Origin: Dyella_B sp036746095
GTDB lineage: Bacteria; Pseudomonadota; Gammaproteobacteria; Xanthomonadales; Rhodanobacteraceae
Reading direction: 5' to 3'
Length of the DNA: 64,000 bases
NCBI RefSeq assembly: GCF_036746095.1
Contig: NZ_DAIOEU010000003.1
Span: 62,001-126,000 of the forward strand
Part shown: in pieces, positions 38,079-47,345 of the stretch
How positions within the stretch are numbered: position 1 is the first letter of the stretch
Layout: each line of letters opens with the position of its first letter
Translations under genes and position numbers: made by a program
The notes under the pieces: model-generated
The model's input: only the letters and a program-made list of their open reading frames with translations
What the model was told of the DNA's origin: nothing
Database searches by the model: none

Positions 38079-39476
38079 TCAACCGCCGCCAGCGCCGCCG
38101 CCATGGATGCCACCCTTGGTCAGCGCACGCGGATCGAGCAGCTTCTTCAACTCGTCTTTCGACAGCCCTGATTGTTCAAGCGCCACATCCATGATGGGGC
38201 GCTTTTCCTTGTAGGCCTGTTTGGCGATCGCTGCGCCCTTTTCGTAGCCGATCACGGGATTCAATGCCGTGACCAGGATCGGGTTCATCGCCAACGCCTG
38301 GTTGACGCGATCGGCATTCACGCGGAAACCCGCAATGGCCTTGTCGGCCAACAGGCGCGACACATTCGCAAGTGTCTGGATCGACTGCAGCAGGTTGTAG
38401 GCGATCAGCGGCAGCATCACGTTGAGCTGGAAATTGCCGGACTGGCCGGCCACCGTGATGGCCGCATCGTTGCCGATCACCTGCGCGGCCACCATCGCGG
38501 TGGCTTCCGGAATCACCGGGTTCACCTTGCCCGGCATGATCGACGAACCCGGCTGCAATGCCGGCAGTTCGATTTCGCCCAAGCCGGCGAGAGGCCCCGA
38601 ATTCATCCAGCGCAGATCGTTGGCAATTTTCATCAGCGCCACGGCCAGCACCTTCAGCTGCCCGGAAAGTTCCACCGCCGCGTCCTGCGCAGCCATCCCT
38701 TCGAAATAATTGTCGGCCGAATCGAAACGCACGTCGGTGAGTTTCTTCAGTTCACGCGCCACGTTCGGCCCGAATGTCGGGTCGGCGTTGATGCCGGTGC
38801 CCACCGCCGTGCCGCCCAGCGGCAATTGCCGCATGCGATGCAGGCTGTCGCCAATGCGCTGGATCGCCGCTTCGATCTGTGCCGACCAGCCCGACAACTC
38901 CTGCCCGAACGTCACCGGCATCGCATCCATCAAGTGCGTGCGCCCTGTCTTGGGCACGTTGCGCAATTCGCTGGCACGGCGATCGATGGCGCGCTTGAGG
39001 TGCTTGAGTGCCGGCAACAGTTCCTCATGCGTGGTGAGCGTGGCGCTGACGTGGATGGCGGTGGGGATCACGTCGTTGGAGCTTTGCCCGTAGTTCACGT
39101 GATCGTTCGGATGCACCTTGTTGCCGGCCTTGGCGGCGAGATTCGCGATCACCTCGTTGGCATTCATGTTGGTGCTGGTGCCGGAGCCGGTCTGGAATAT
39201 GTCGATCGGGAACTGGTCGTCGTGCTGGCCCTCCGCGACCGCGAGCGCCGCCTTGCGGATGGCTGCCGCCTGCCCTTTCTTCAGATGCCCGAGCGCGAGA
39301 TTGGCTTCGGCCGCCGCAGCCTTGATCAAGCCCAGGGCCCGAATGAAAGGGCGCGGCAGATGCAGGCCGGAAATGGGGAAATTATCGATCGCACGCTGGG
39401 TCTGCGCGCCATAGAGCGCCTTGGCAGGCACCTTAAGCTCGCCCATGCTGTCGTGCTCGATACGGAAATCGGCCAT
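38079..39476 (-). CDS. fumC: Fumarase class II
   Basis: A 465-residue enzyme converting fumarate and malate in the TCA cycle. GSGTSTNMNANEVIAN, TGRTHLMDAMPVTFGQE, and the signature GSSIMPGKVNP are complete. The stable, iron-free class II form. It converges on the lipoprotein gene (10 bp) and diverges from purB. Confidence 0.95.
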   Translation of the reverse strand: MADFRIEHDSMGELKVPAKALYGAQTQRAIDNFPISGLHLPRPFIRALGLIKAAAAEANLALGHLKKGQAAAIRKAALAVAEGQHDDQFPIDIFQTGSGTSTNMNANEVIANLAAKAGNKVHPNDHVNYGQSSNDVIPTAIHVSATLTTHEELLPALKHLKRAIDRRASELRNVPKTGRTHLMDAMPVTFGQELSGWSAQIEAAIQRIGDSLHRMRQLPLGGTAVGTGINADPTFGPNVARELKKLTDVRFDSADNYFEGMAAQDAAVELSGQLKVLAVALMKIANDLRWMNSGPLAGLGEIELPALQPGSSIMPGKVNPVIPEATAMVAAQVIGNDAAITVAGQSGNFQLNVMLPLIAYNLLQSIQTLANVSRLLADKAIAGFRVNADRVNQALAMNPILVTALNPVIGYEKGAAIAKQAYKEKRPIMDVALEQSGLSKDELKKLLDPRALTKGGIHGGGAGGG

Positions 39477-39578
39477 GGCTGCATCTCATAACTTTTGGAG
39501 AGGCCCGACTATAAGCCCGCCGATGTTGGCCGCGGAGCAATGTAAAATGGCCGGCTCTGATCTCCCGGAAGCTGCCCG

Positions 39579-40946
39579 ATGTCCACCCACGCCCTCACCG
39601 CCCTTTCTCCGCTGGACGGCCGCTACGCCGGCAAGACCGAAGCGCTGCGCCCGATCTTCAGCGAATTCGGCCTGATGCACCGCCGCGTGCAGGTGGAAAT
39701 CGAATGGCTGCTGGCATTGGCCGCGGAAAAAGCTATCGCTGAGCTTCCGGCTTTCACGCCGGAGCAAATCGCCAAGCTCAAAGCGATCGCCAGCGATTTC
39801 GGTGTTGAGGACGGTGTACGCATCAAGACGATCGAAGCCACCACCAACCACGACGTCAAGGCGATCGAGTATTTCATCAAGGAGCGCATCGGCAACGACG
39901 CTGCGCTGGCCCAGGCCAAGGAATTCGTGCATTTCGCCTGCACCAGCGAAGACATCAACAATCTCTCCTATGCATTGATGCTGCGCGACGCGCGCACGCA
40001 CGTACTGCTGCCGTGGCTGGACAAGGTCATCGCCAAACTGCGCGAACTGGCGCATGCAAACGCGGCGTTGCCGATGCTCTCGCGCACGCACGGCCAGACC
40101 GCTTCACCCAGCACGCTGGGCAAGGAACTGGCAAACGTCGTCGCGCGCCTGGAGCGCCAGCGCAAGCAGCTGGCGAATGTAGAGATTCCCGGCAAGATCA
40201 ATGGCGCCGTCGGCAATTACAACGCGCACGCGATCACCTACCCGGACGTGGACTGGCGCGCGTTCTCGCAGCGTTTCGTGACCGGTTTGGGTCTGGATTA
40301 CAACCCGTACACCACGCAGATCGAGCCGCACGACGGCGTGGCCGAGTACTGCGACGTCGCGCGCCGTGCCAACACCATCCTTATCGATCTGGCGCGCGAC
40401 GTGTGGGGCTATGTCTCGCTCGGTTATTTCAAGCAGGCGTTGAAGGCGGGCGAAGTGGGTTCCTCCACCATGCCGCACAAGGTCAACCCGATCGACTTCG
40501 AGAACGCGGAAGGCAACTTCGGGCTGGCCAATGCCCTGCTCGGCCATTTCGCCGAGAAGCTGCCGATCAGCCGCTGGCAGCGCGACCTCACCGATTCGAC
40601 CGTGTTGCGCGCGCTGGGTACGGCATTCGGCCACATGCTGGTTGCGCTGGAATCGTTGCAGAAGGGTCTGGGCAAGCTCAACGTGAATGCAGATCGCCTC
40701 GCCGCGGATCTGGACGCAAGCTGGGAAGTGCTGGCCGAAGCCGTGCAGACAGTGATGCGCCGCTATGGGTTGCCCGAACCTTACGAGCAGTTGAAGGCAC
40801 TGACGCGCGGCCAGGGCATCACCCGCGATTCCATGCGCCAGTTCATTGCCGGCCTGGCACTGCCCGCAGAGGCCAAGCAACGACTGCTTGAGCTTACGCC
40901 GGCCACGTACATCGGCCTCGCCACCGATCTGGCCAAGGCCGTCTGA
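39579..40946 (+). CDS. purB: Adenylosuccinate lyase
   Basis: A 455-residue member of the fumarase/aspartase superfamily: MSRTHGQTASPSTLGKE-type HGQ motif (SRTHGQTASPSTLG) and signature GEVGSSTMPHKVNPIDFENA split here as SSTMPHKVNPIDFENAEGN. It acts twice in purine synthesis (SAICAR and adenylosuccinate). Full length and E. coli-like. Confidence 0.95.
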   Translation: MSTHALTALSPLDGRYAGKTEALRPIFSEFGLMHRRVQVEIEWLLALAAEKAIAELPAFTPEQIAKLKAIASDFGVEDGVRIKTIEATTNHDVKAIEYFIKERIGNDAALAQAKEFVHFACTSEDINNLSYALMLRDARTHVLLPWLDKVIAKLRELAHANAALPMLSRTHGQTASPSTLGKELANVVARLERQRKQLANVEIPGKINGAVGNYNAHAITYPDVDWRAFSQRFVTGLGLDYNPYTTQIEPHDGVAEYCDVARRANTILIDLARDVWGYVSLGYFKQALKAGEVGSSTMPHKVNPIDFENAEGNFGLANALLGHFAEKLPISRWQRDLTDSTVLRALGTAFGHMLVALESLQKGLGKLNVNADRLAADLDASWEVLAEAVQTVMRRYGLPEPYEQLKALTRGQGITRDSMRQFIAGLALPAEAKQRLLELTPATYIGLATDLAKAV

Positions 40947-41012
40947 TCCGCCAGACCGGACAATCACGGGTGCATTTGTCATGATGCGCTTTGTCCGGTT
41001 TGCACGAGCGTC

Positions 41013-41762
41013 ATGGCGCCCCTTTCCGAATTCCTGATCTTTACCGGCATCGGTGCACTGGCTCAGCTGGTGGACGGTGCATTGGGCATGGCGTACGGCG
41101 TCACCTCGGCCGGCATGTTGCTGGGCTTCGGGCTGCCGCCAGCCATGGCCAGCGCCAGCGTGCATTACGCGGAAACCTTCACGTGCGGTGCATCCGGACT
41201 CAGCCACTGGTGGGCCGGCAATGTGCAGCGTCGGTTGTTCCTGCTGCTGGCGATTCCAGGTGTGATCGGCGCCGTGATCGGCGCCACCGCGCTGGCGCAT
41301 ATGCCGCCGATCTGGATTCGCTATTTCCTCACCCCCTACCTGCTCGCCATGGGGCTGTTCCTGCTCTTTCGTACCTCCAAGCGCAAGGATCGGCGGCAGG
41401 ATGTACCGCGCGGCACCGCCGTGCTCGGATTCGTGGCCGGCATCCTGGATGCGGCGGGCGGCGGTGGATGGAGCGCGCTCACGGTCACCACGATGGTGGC
41501 GCACGGGCAGGAACCGCGTCTGGTGATCGGCAGCGTGCATCTGGCCAAGTGCGTGGTCAGCCTGGCGGCCAGCATTACCTTCTTGCTTACCATCGGCGAA
41601 AGCAAACTGCATGTGGTGCTGGGGTTGATCCTGGGTGGCGTGATTGCGGCGCCGTTCGGTGCGTGGCTGGTACGCCGCCTGCCAGCGCGCGTATCCACGC
41701 TGATGGCCGGGCTTACGGTGTTGGCGCTCGGTATCTACAACTGCTATCGCTTGTTGCGCTGA
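41013..41762 (+). CDS. TSUP-family permease (TauE/SafE type)
   Basis: A 249-residue protein with about eight membrane segments in two similar halves, each opening with a G-A-x-x-x-L/D-G-A-L/G-G motif (LAQLVDGALGMAYGVTSAG and FVAGILDAAGGGGWSALT). This is the TSUP/DUF81 fold, which moves sulfite, sulfonates or other small anions. The substrate cannot be told. Confidence 0.85.
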   Translation: MAPLSEFLIFTGIGALAQLVDGALGMAYGVTSAGMLLGFGLPPAMASASVHYAETFTCGASGLSHWWAGNVQRRLFLLLAIPGVIGAVIGATALAHMPPIWIRYFLTPYLLAMGLFLLFRTSKRKDRRQDVPRGTAVLGFVAGILDAAGGGGWSALTVTTMVAHGQEPRLVIGSVHLAKCVVSLAASITFLLTIGESKLHVVLGLILGGVIAAPFGAWLVRRLPARVSTLMAGLTVLALGIYNCYRLLR

Positions 41763-41786
41763 CTCACGCACCGCCCCTGCGAACAT

Positions 41787-41816
41787 GTCGGGTTACGCTG
41801 CGCTAACCCAACCTAT
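41787..41816 (+). repeat. Intergenic palindromic repeat, copy 2
   Basis: GTCGGGTTACGCTGCGCTAACCCAACCTAT, with GGGTTA/TAACCC arms; the same element as at 37491 and 59321. It overlaps the stop codon of the following minus-strand gene. Confidence 0.65.
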
Positions 41817-42421
41817 CGCGACAATTCGCAGATCCAGTTCACTTCCCAGTTTCTGCCGCCGTCCGGCGAGAACGATTGCTCCATCCGCGCCGCGTGCGGC
41901 GAGATGTTGAGCCACATCCAGCGCACCAGCACGACGCGGCCATTCCAGCTGATGCGGTTGTAAAACTCGCCTCGCTTGCCGTGGAATTCACCGACGACCG
42001 GCGCTGCCGGATCCAGCTCGGCGTTGTCCGCATCGAAACCGTAAATGGCCCATTGATGTGTATGCGGGTTGTACATGCGCAGCGTCTGCGCCCTCAGATG
42101 CTCTTTCCTGTCGGTACTGGTGACTTCGAACTGCTCGAGGTTGGCATTGGTATCGAACAGTTTGTGGTGATTGGAAATGCCGTCGTACTCCACCCAGGCA
42201 TGCGAGCCCACCAGTCGATCCGGCAGGCGGCGGACGTGGGCTTTCCAGTCACCGATCAGGAAATCGAAATCATGCGAGCCATCATGCTGCGGCCCGGCCA
42301 TGACCGCGGTGGGATCGGGGGAGCCCTGATCCGCGGCGGCTGGCAGGGCAATGCCCAGCAGCCATATGACACCGATCAGAACCGCGAGGAACTTCGGTGC
42401 AGCCAGTCTCAGCGCAGCCAT
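41813..42421 (-). CDS. Exported hypothetical protein (DUF1579-like)
   Basis: A 202-residue protein from ATG 42421 with a signal peptide (FLAVLIGVIWLLGIALPAAA). The mature part reads HDFDFLIGDWKAHVRRLP, WVEYDGISNHHKLFDTNANL and MYNPHTHQWAIYGFD, the lipocalin-like DUF1579 pattern. The substrate or role is unknown. It is divergent from the RoxA-like gene. Confidence 0.75.
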   Translation of the reverse strand: MAALRLAAPKFLAVLIGVIWLLGIALPAAADQGSPDPTAVMAGPQHDGSHDFDFLIGDWKAHVRRLPDRLVGSHAWVEYDGISNHHKLFDTNANLEQFEVTSTDRKEHLRAQTLRMYNPHTHQWAIYGFDADNAELDPAAPVVGEFHGKRGEFYNRISWNGRVVLVRWMWLNISPHAARMEQSFSPDGGRNWEVNWICELSR

Positions 42422-42505
42422 GCTTTCCCCCTCCCGTGCCAGCCGGATGGACAGTTTGGGCGAGCCTACGCTTCTCGATCGGCGGATTCCATACAATGCC
42501 GCCCC

Positions 42506-43717
42506 ATGACGCTTTCACACCCCTCCCGCAAATCCCTGCCCATCGAAGTGCAAGGCTCGGCCCGGTTGCCGATGGGCATGACGGCCGCGCAGTTCCTCCG
42601 CGACTACTGGCAGAAACGGCCCTTGCTTATCCGCAATGCCTTTCCTGACTTCCTCCCTCCCATCGCGCCGGAAGACCTGGCCGGACTGGCCTGCGAAGAA
42701 GGCGCCCTGGCGCGCCTTATCCAGCACGACGAAGACCGCGAACGCTGGCAGGTGAAGGCCGGCCCGCTGCAGGAAAGCGATTTCGCCCAGACGGGCGACG
42801 CCAATTGGACGCTGCTGGTGCAGGACGTGGACAAGTGGGACATGGACGTGGCCGCCCTGCTCGATCATTTTTCGTTTCTGCCGAACTGGCGCGTGGATGA
42901 CGTGATGATCTCCTATGCCGAACCGGGCGGCGGGGTTGGCGCGCACGTCGACCAGTACGACGTGTTTCTGCTGCAAGGGCTGGGGCAACGGCACTGGGCG
43001 GTCAGTACCGATCCGCACGCGCCGAAGGATTTCCGCAGCGACGTCGAGCTAAAGCAGCTCGTCCACTTCGAGCCCACGCACGATTGGCTGCTCGAACCGG
43101 GCGACATGCTGTATCTGCCGCCTGGCGTACCGCACGACGGCGTCGCGTTCGGCGGCCCTTGCATGACTTTCTCGGTAGGCATGCGCGCACCGTCGCAAGC
43201 GGAGCTGGTGGGCGACCTGGCCGACTACCTCGCCGAGCATCTGTCGGAAGACCAGCGCTATGCCGACCCGAACCTGTCGCCGGCCAAGCGCGCGGGCGAA
43301 ATCGACAAAGCAGCCCTGCAACGCGTGCGCGACGCCGTGTCGTTTACCCAAACGCTGGACGACGCCACGCTGCTCGATTGGTTCGGCCGCTTCATCACCC
43401 GCTATCGCACCGCCCAGGCGCCGTTGGCGCCGTCCAAGCCACTAGGCGAGGCAGCATTGATGAAACAATTGCAGGGCGGCGCATCGCTGCTGCGTCATCC
43501 CTGGTCCCGCATGGCTTGGGGGCAAGCTGGCAAACGCTGCACGCTGTTCGCAAACGGGCATGCCTATTCGGCTTCGTCGCGCTGGGCCACGCAGCTATGC
43601 GAGCAGCGCACGATTTCGCCGCCCTTTGATATGTCCGGTAAGGACTGCGCCTTGCTGCTGGCCCTGATCAACGACGGCTACCTGATTCTTCGTCGGCTGC
43701 GCGGGCGCAACGCATGA
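42506..43717 (+). CDS. roxA: JmjC-type ribosomal oxygenase RoxA/YcfD
   Basis: A 403-residue protein from ATG 42506; the upstream open frame is antisense to another gene. It has RDYWQKRPLLIRNAFPDF at the start, iron ligands H-x-D in GAHVDQYDVFLL and the distal His in VPHDGVAFGG, and the C-terminal winged helix. E. coli YcfD hydroxylates an arginine of ribosomal protein L16. It is followed by a linked small gene with a 4-bp overlap. Confidence 0.88.
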   Translation: MTLSHPSRKSLPIEVQGSARLPMGMTAAQFLRDYWQKRPLLIRNAFPDFLPPIAPEDLAGLACEEGALARLIQHDEDRERWQVKAGPLQESDFAQTGDANWTLLVQDVDKWDMDVAALLDHFSFLPNWRVDDVMISYAEPGGGVGAHVDQYDVFLLQGLGQRHWAVSTDPHAPKDFRSDVELKQLVHFEPTHDWLLEPGDMLYLPPGVPHDGVAFGGPCMTFSVGMRAPSQAELVGDLADYLAEHLSEDQRYADPNLSPAKRAGEIDKAALQRVRDAVSFTQTLDDATLLDWFGRFITRYRTAQAPLAPSKPLGEAALMKQLQGGASLLRHPWSRMAWGQAGKRCTLFANGHAYSASSRWATQLCEQRTISPPFDMSGKDCALLLALINDGYLILRRLRGRNA

Positions 43718-44226
43718 GCACACCGCCTGCCTCGACGGACGAGGGTATCCGCGCGGTGAGCGGACCCGAGGCCATTGCAGCGATGCGGCTGGCATTGCTG
43801 GCCGCCGTCCGCCACAAGCTGGCGATCCATTTGCCCGTGCTGCCCGCAGACGCTTTCAGCAGTCCCGACGAGTTGGCCGAGCTTCGTCGCATTGCCATCT
43901 CCGGGCGCGGGGCTGAAATCCGCATCGTGCTCGGCGATCCAGCCGCGGCGCTGCGCACCGGCCATCGCCTGATCGATCTGGCCCAGCGCATGCCCAGCGT
44001 GCTGCGCATTCGCACGCCGGTCGAAGAAGACACCCGTTCGGAGACAGAAACAAGCAGCTGGTTGCTCAACGATACAAACGGCTATTTGTTCCTGCCCGAT
44101 GCCGATCGTTCGGAGGGGCGCGCAGCCCTCAAAGATGGTCCAGGACAAGCGCCCCTGCTGTTGCAGTTCGAACAGATCTGGCAACGCGCCATGCCGGCCA
44201 CGCAGCTCCAGGGGCTGGCCTTGTAA
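43714..44226 (+). CDS. Hypothetical protein linked to RoxA
   Basis: A 170-residue soluble protein (VSGPEAIAAMRLALLAAVRH, DELAELRRIAISGRGAEIRI, LIDLAQRMPSVLRIR). A TIR/PLD-like alpha-beta layout similar to the DUF7931 group that accompanies ycfD in related genomes is suggested. It overlaps the roxA-like gene by 4 bp; function unknown. Confidence 0.65.
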   Translation: MSTPPASTDEGIRAVSGPEAIAAMRLALLAAVRHKLAIHLPVLPADAFSSPDELAELRRIAISGRGAEIRIVLGDPAAALRTGHRLIDLAQRMPSVLRIRTPVEEDTRSETETSSWLLNDTNGYLFLPDADRSEGRAALKDGPGQAPLLLQFEQIWQRAMPATQLQGLAL

Positions 44227-44369
44227 ACCGCGGGCTGAACACCCATCCATGCGGGGCCTTCGACTTCCGCACCCAGCGTGGCAACCGGAAGCGCCCAAGA
44301 TCTTGTCCCCGCTGCCTTCGCGCCCTTCGCGGCCGCATCGTGCAACTCTCCGCGACACCGTAGATCGGC

Positions 44370-44400
44370 TTGCCGCGGTGCGGAAGCCGCAGGCTATAAT
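44370..44400 (+). promoter_or_regulatory. Promoter of sucA operon (candidate)
   Basis: A perfect TATAAT at 44395-44400 with TTGCCG at 44370-44375, spacing 19. It lies 80 bp upstream of sucA. The -35 is weak, so control by an activator is possible. Confidence 0.5.
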
Positions 44401-44480
44401 TAACAGGATTTTTCGCCAGCGAACCCGGGTCCTCGACACAAGGCGGTCCGCTGAGGCTTCCCTTCCCTGCCGGTGGTGAC

Positions 44481-47324
44481 GTGAGCACAAACCTGATCCG
44501 CGAGTTTTCCGAATCCTCGCAACTCGCAGGCGGCAACGCCGATTATGTCGAATCGTTGTATGACGCCTGGCTAGCCGATCCCGCATCGGTATCAGCCGAA
44601 TGGAATACCTACTTCCAGACCTTCAAGGGCCGCGAGTCGGGAGACGTCTCCCACGGCGCGGCCATTGCGCGTATAGAGGCGGCGCAAAAACGGGGCCCAA
44701 GTTTCGTTGCGACCGCGCCCGCCAGTGATGAACATGCGCGCAAACAGGCCGGCGTGCTGCGCCTGCTGACGGCTTACCGCTCGCGTGGCCATTTGGCTGC
44801 CAACCTCGACCCACTGGGCCTGGCCCACAAAATCCACGCGCCGGACCTCGATCTGCCCTTCCACGGATTGTCCGACGCCGATCTCGACACCGAGTTCGAT
44901 TGCGGCAACTTCGCCGGCGGTGGCCAGCGCATGAAGCTGCGCGAGCTGTTCGCGCGCCTCAAGCGCGTCTACACCAGCACGATCGGCGTGGAGTTCATGC
45001 ACATCTCCGATCATGCGCAGCGCAACTGGTTGTACTCGCGCCTGGAACAGGCCAATGGCAATGCCGGACTGGACAAGGCCGCCAAGCAGCGCCTGCTCGG
45101 CAGCCTCACCGGGGCTGAAGGCCTGGAGCGCTACCTGCACACCAAATACGTCGGCCAGAAGCGCTTCTCGCTGGAAGGCGGCGACAGCCTGATCCCCATG
45201 GTCGACGACATCGTGCGCGCCGCAGGTGACGAAAACATTCGCGATGTGGTCATCGGCATGGCCCACCGCGGTCGCTTGAACGTGCTGGTGAACATTCTCG
45301 GCAAGCCGCCGAAGACCTTGTTCAACGAATTCGAAGGCATCTTCGAACATCACGAGGACGACCCCGCCCACTCCGGCGACGTGAAATACCACATGGGTTT
45401 CTCAGCCGACGTGCGCACGCCCAAGGGCGGCGTGCACGTGGCGCTGGCGTTCAACCCCTCGCACCTGGAAATCGTCAACCCGGTGGTGGCCGGTTCCGTG
45501 CATGCGCGCCAGGCCCGCCGCAAGGATACCGAGCACACCAAGTCGTTCGCCGTGCTGATCCACGGTGATGCCGCCCTGGCCGGCCAGGGCGTGAACATGG
45601 AACTGTTCAACATGTCGCAGGCGCGCGGCTTCAAGATCGGCGGCACGCTGCACATCGCGGTGAACAACCAGGTGGGCTTCACTACCTCCAATCCGCAGGA
45701 TGCACGCTCCACGCTGTACTGCACCGACGTGATCAAGATGATCAACAGCCCGGTGTTCCATGTGAACGGCGACGATCCGGAAGCAGTGATCCAGGTTACC
45801 CGTCTCGCCTACGAATTCCGCAAGACGTTCCGCAAGGACGTCATGATCGACCTGGTGTGCTACCGCCGCCATGGCCATAATGAAGCGGACGAACCGGCCG
45901 CCACGCAGCCGGTGATGTACCAGATCATCCGCAAGCGCCCCACCACGCGCGAGCTCTACGCGCAGCAGCTGGTGAAGGAAGGCGTGCTGGCAGAAGGGGA
46001 CGCTTCCAGGCTGGCCGAGGAATACCGCAACCGCTTGGAAGCAGGCGCGGCGATGACCGACCTGCACCCGTCGCTCACCAAGGATGTGGAGGTGGATTGG
46101 AGCCAGTTCATCGGCGGCAAGCTGTCGACCGGCTACACATCCAATCTCGACAAGGCGAAGCTGGTCGAGCTGGCCAACCGCATTCTCACGCTGCCGCAGG
46201 ACCTGACCCTGCACGCACGCGTCAACAAGATCTACGACGACCGCCGCAAGATGGCTGCCGGCGAATTGCCGGGCGACTGGGGCTTTGCCGAAAATCTCGC
46301 CTACGCCACGCTCGTCGACGAAGGGCACAACTTGCGCATGGTCGGCCAGGACGCGGGCCGCGGCACGTTCTTCCATCGTCATGCTGTGCTGCATGACCAG
46401 AAGGACGGCCACACCTACCTGCCGCTCGCCTCGCTGCGTCCGGATGCGAACGTCGAAGTGATCGACTCGCTGCTCAGCGAAGAAGCCGTGATGGCGTTCG
46501 AATACGGCCACGCCACCACCGACCCGTACACGCTCAATATCTGGGAAGCGCAATTCGGCGACTTCGCCAACGGCGCGCAAGTGGTGATCGACCAGTTCAT
46601 CAGCTCCGGCGAAGCGAAGTGGGATCGTCTGTGCGGCCTGGCGCTGTATCTGCCGCACGGTTACGAAGGCCAGGGCCCGGAACACTCCTCCGCCCGCCTG
46701 GAACGCTTCCTGCAGCTGTGCGCGCTGGACAACATGCAAGTTTGCGTGCCGACCACGCCGGCGCAGGATTTCCACATGATCCGCCGCCAGATGCTGCGCC
46801 CGGCGCGCAAGCCGCTGATCGTGATGACGCCCAAGTCGCTGCTGCGCCACAAGCTCGCGGTGTCCACGCTGGACGAGCTGGCCAACGGCAGCTTCCAGCT
46901 GGTGATCGGCGAGCATCGCGACTTGGCGGCGAAGAAGGTCAAGCGTGTGGTGCTGTGCGCGGGCAAGGTCTACTACGACCTGCTGGAAGAATCCGACAAG
47001 CGCGGCCTCGGCGACGTGGCGATCGTGCGCGTGGAGCAGCTCTATCCGTTCCCGCGCCCGGAAGTCATGGCGGAACTGGAGAAATACCCTTCCGCCAAGG
47101 AAGTGGTGTGGTGCCAGGAAGAGCCGATGAACCAGGGCGCCTGGTTCCAGATCCGCCACCACCTGCAAGCTTGCGTGGGCACCAAGCAAAGCCTCTCCTA
47201 CGCCGGTCGTGCGCGCTCGCCCGCGCCCGCTGCCGGCCACCTCAACGATCACGTCGCCGAACAGGCCGCGCTGGTCGAACAGGCGCTGGTCGCTCCGGTC
47301 GGTTCCGATCACTCAGCAGAATAA
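44481..47324 (+). CDS. sucA: 2-oxoglutarate dehydrogenase E1
   Basis: A 947-residue thiamine-diphosphate enzyme starting at GTG 44481. SLYDAWLADPASVSAEWNTY is the E2-binding N-terminus, GMAHRGRLNVLVN and IHGDAALAGQG are active-site elements, and CYRRHGHNEADEPAATQP binds the cofactor. It decarboxylates 2-oxoglutarate and passes succinyl to the lipoyl arm of SucB. First gene of the sucA-sucB-lpdA group. Confidence 0.95.
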   Translation: MSTNLIREFSESSQLAGGNADYVESLYDAWLADPASVSAEWNTYFQTFKGRESGDVSHGAAIARIEAAQKRGPSFVATAPASDEHARKQAGVLRLLTAYRSRGHLAANLDPLGLAHKIHAPDLDLPFHGLSDADLDTEFDCGNFAGGGQRMKLRELFARLKRVYTSTIGVEFMHISDHAQRNWLYSRLEQANGNAGLDKAAKQRLLGSLTGAEGLERYLHTKYVGQKRFSLEGGDSLIPMVDDIVRAAGDENIRDVVIGMAHRGRLNVLVNILGKPPKTLFNEFEGIFEHHEDDPAHSGDVKYHMGFSADVRTPKGGVHVALAFNPSHLEIVNPVVAGSVHARQARRKDTEHTKSFAVLIHGDAALAGQGVNMELFNMSQARGFKIGGTLHIAVNNQVGFTTSNPQDARSTLYCTDVIKMINSPVFHVNGDDPEAVIQVTRLAYEFRKTFRKDVMIDLVCYRRHGHNEADEPAATQPVMYQIIRKRPTTRELYAQQLVKEGVLAEGDASRLAEEYRNRLEAGAAMTDLHPSLTKDVEVDWSQFIGGKLSTGYTSNLDKAKLVELANRILTLPQDLTLHARVNKIYDDRRKMAAGELPGDWGFAENLAYATLVDEGHNLRMVGQDAGRGTFFHRHAVLHDQKDGHTYLPLASLRPDANVEVIDSLLSEEAVMAFEYGHATTDPYTLNIWEAQFGDFANGAQVVIDQFISSGEAKWDRLCGLALYLPHGYEGQGPEHSSARLERFLQLCALDNMQVCVPTTPAQDFHMIRRQMLRPARKPLIVMTPKSLLRHKLAVSTLDELANGSFQLVIGEHRDLAAKKVKRVVLCAGKVYYDLLEESDKRGLGDVAIVRVEQLYPFPRPEVMAELEKYPSAKEVVWCQEEPMNQGAWFQIRHHLQACVGTKQSLSYAGRARSPAPAAGHLNDHVAEQAALVEQALVAPVGSDHSAE

Positions 47325-47345
47325 CTACCCAGGATTCCTTACATC

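Noticed and set aside
40104..41786. 560-codon minus-strand ORF opposite purB and the TSUP gene
   Set aside because: Covers two conserved genes in antisense; His/Gln-rich composition typical of a shadow frame.
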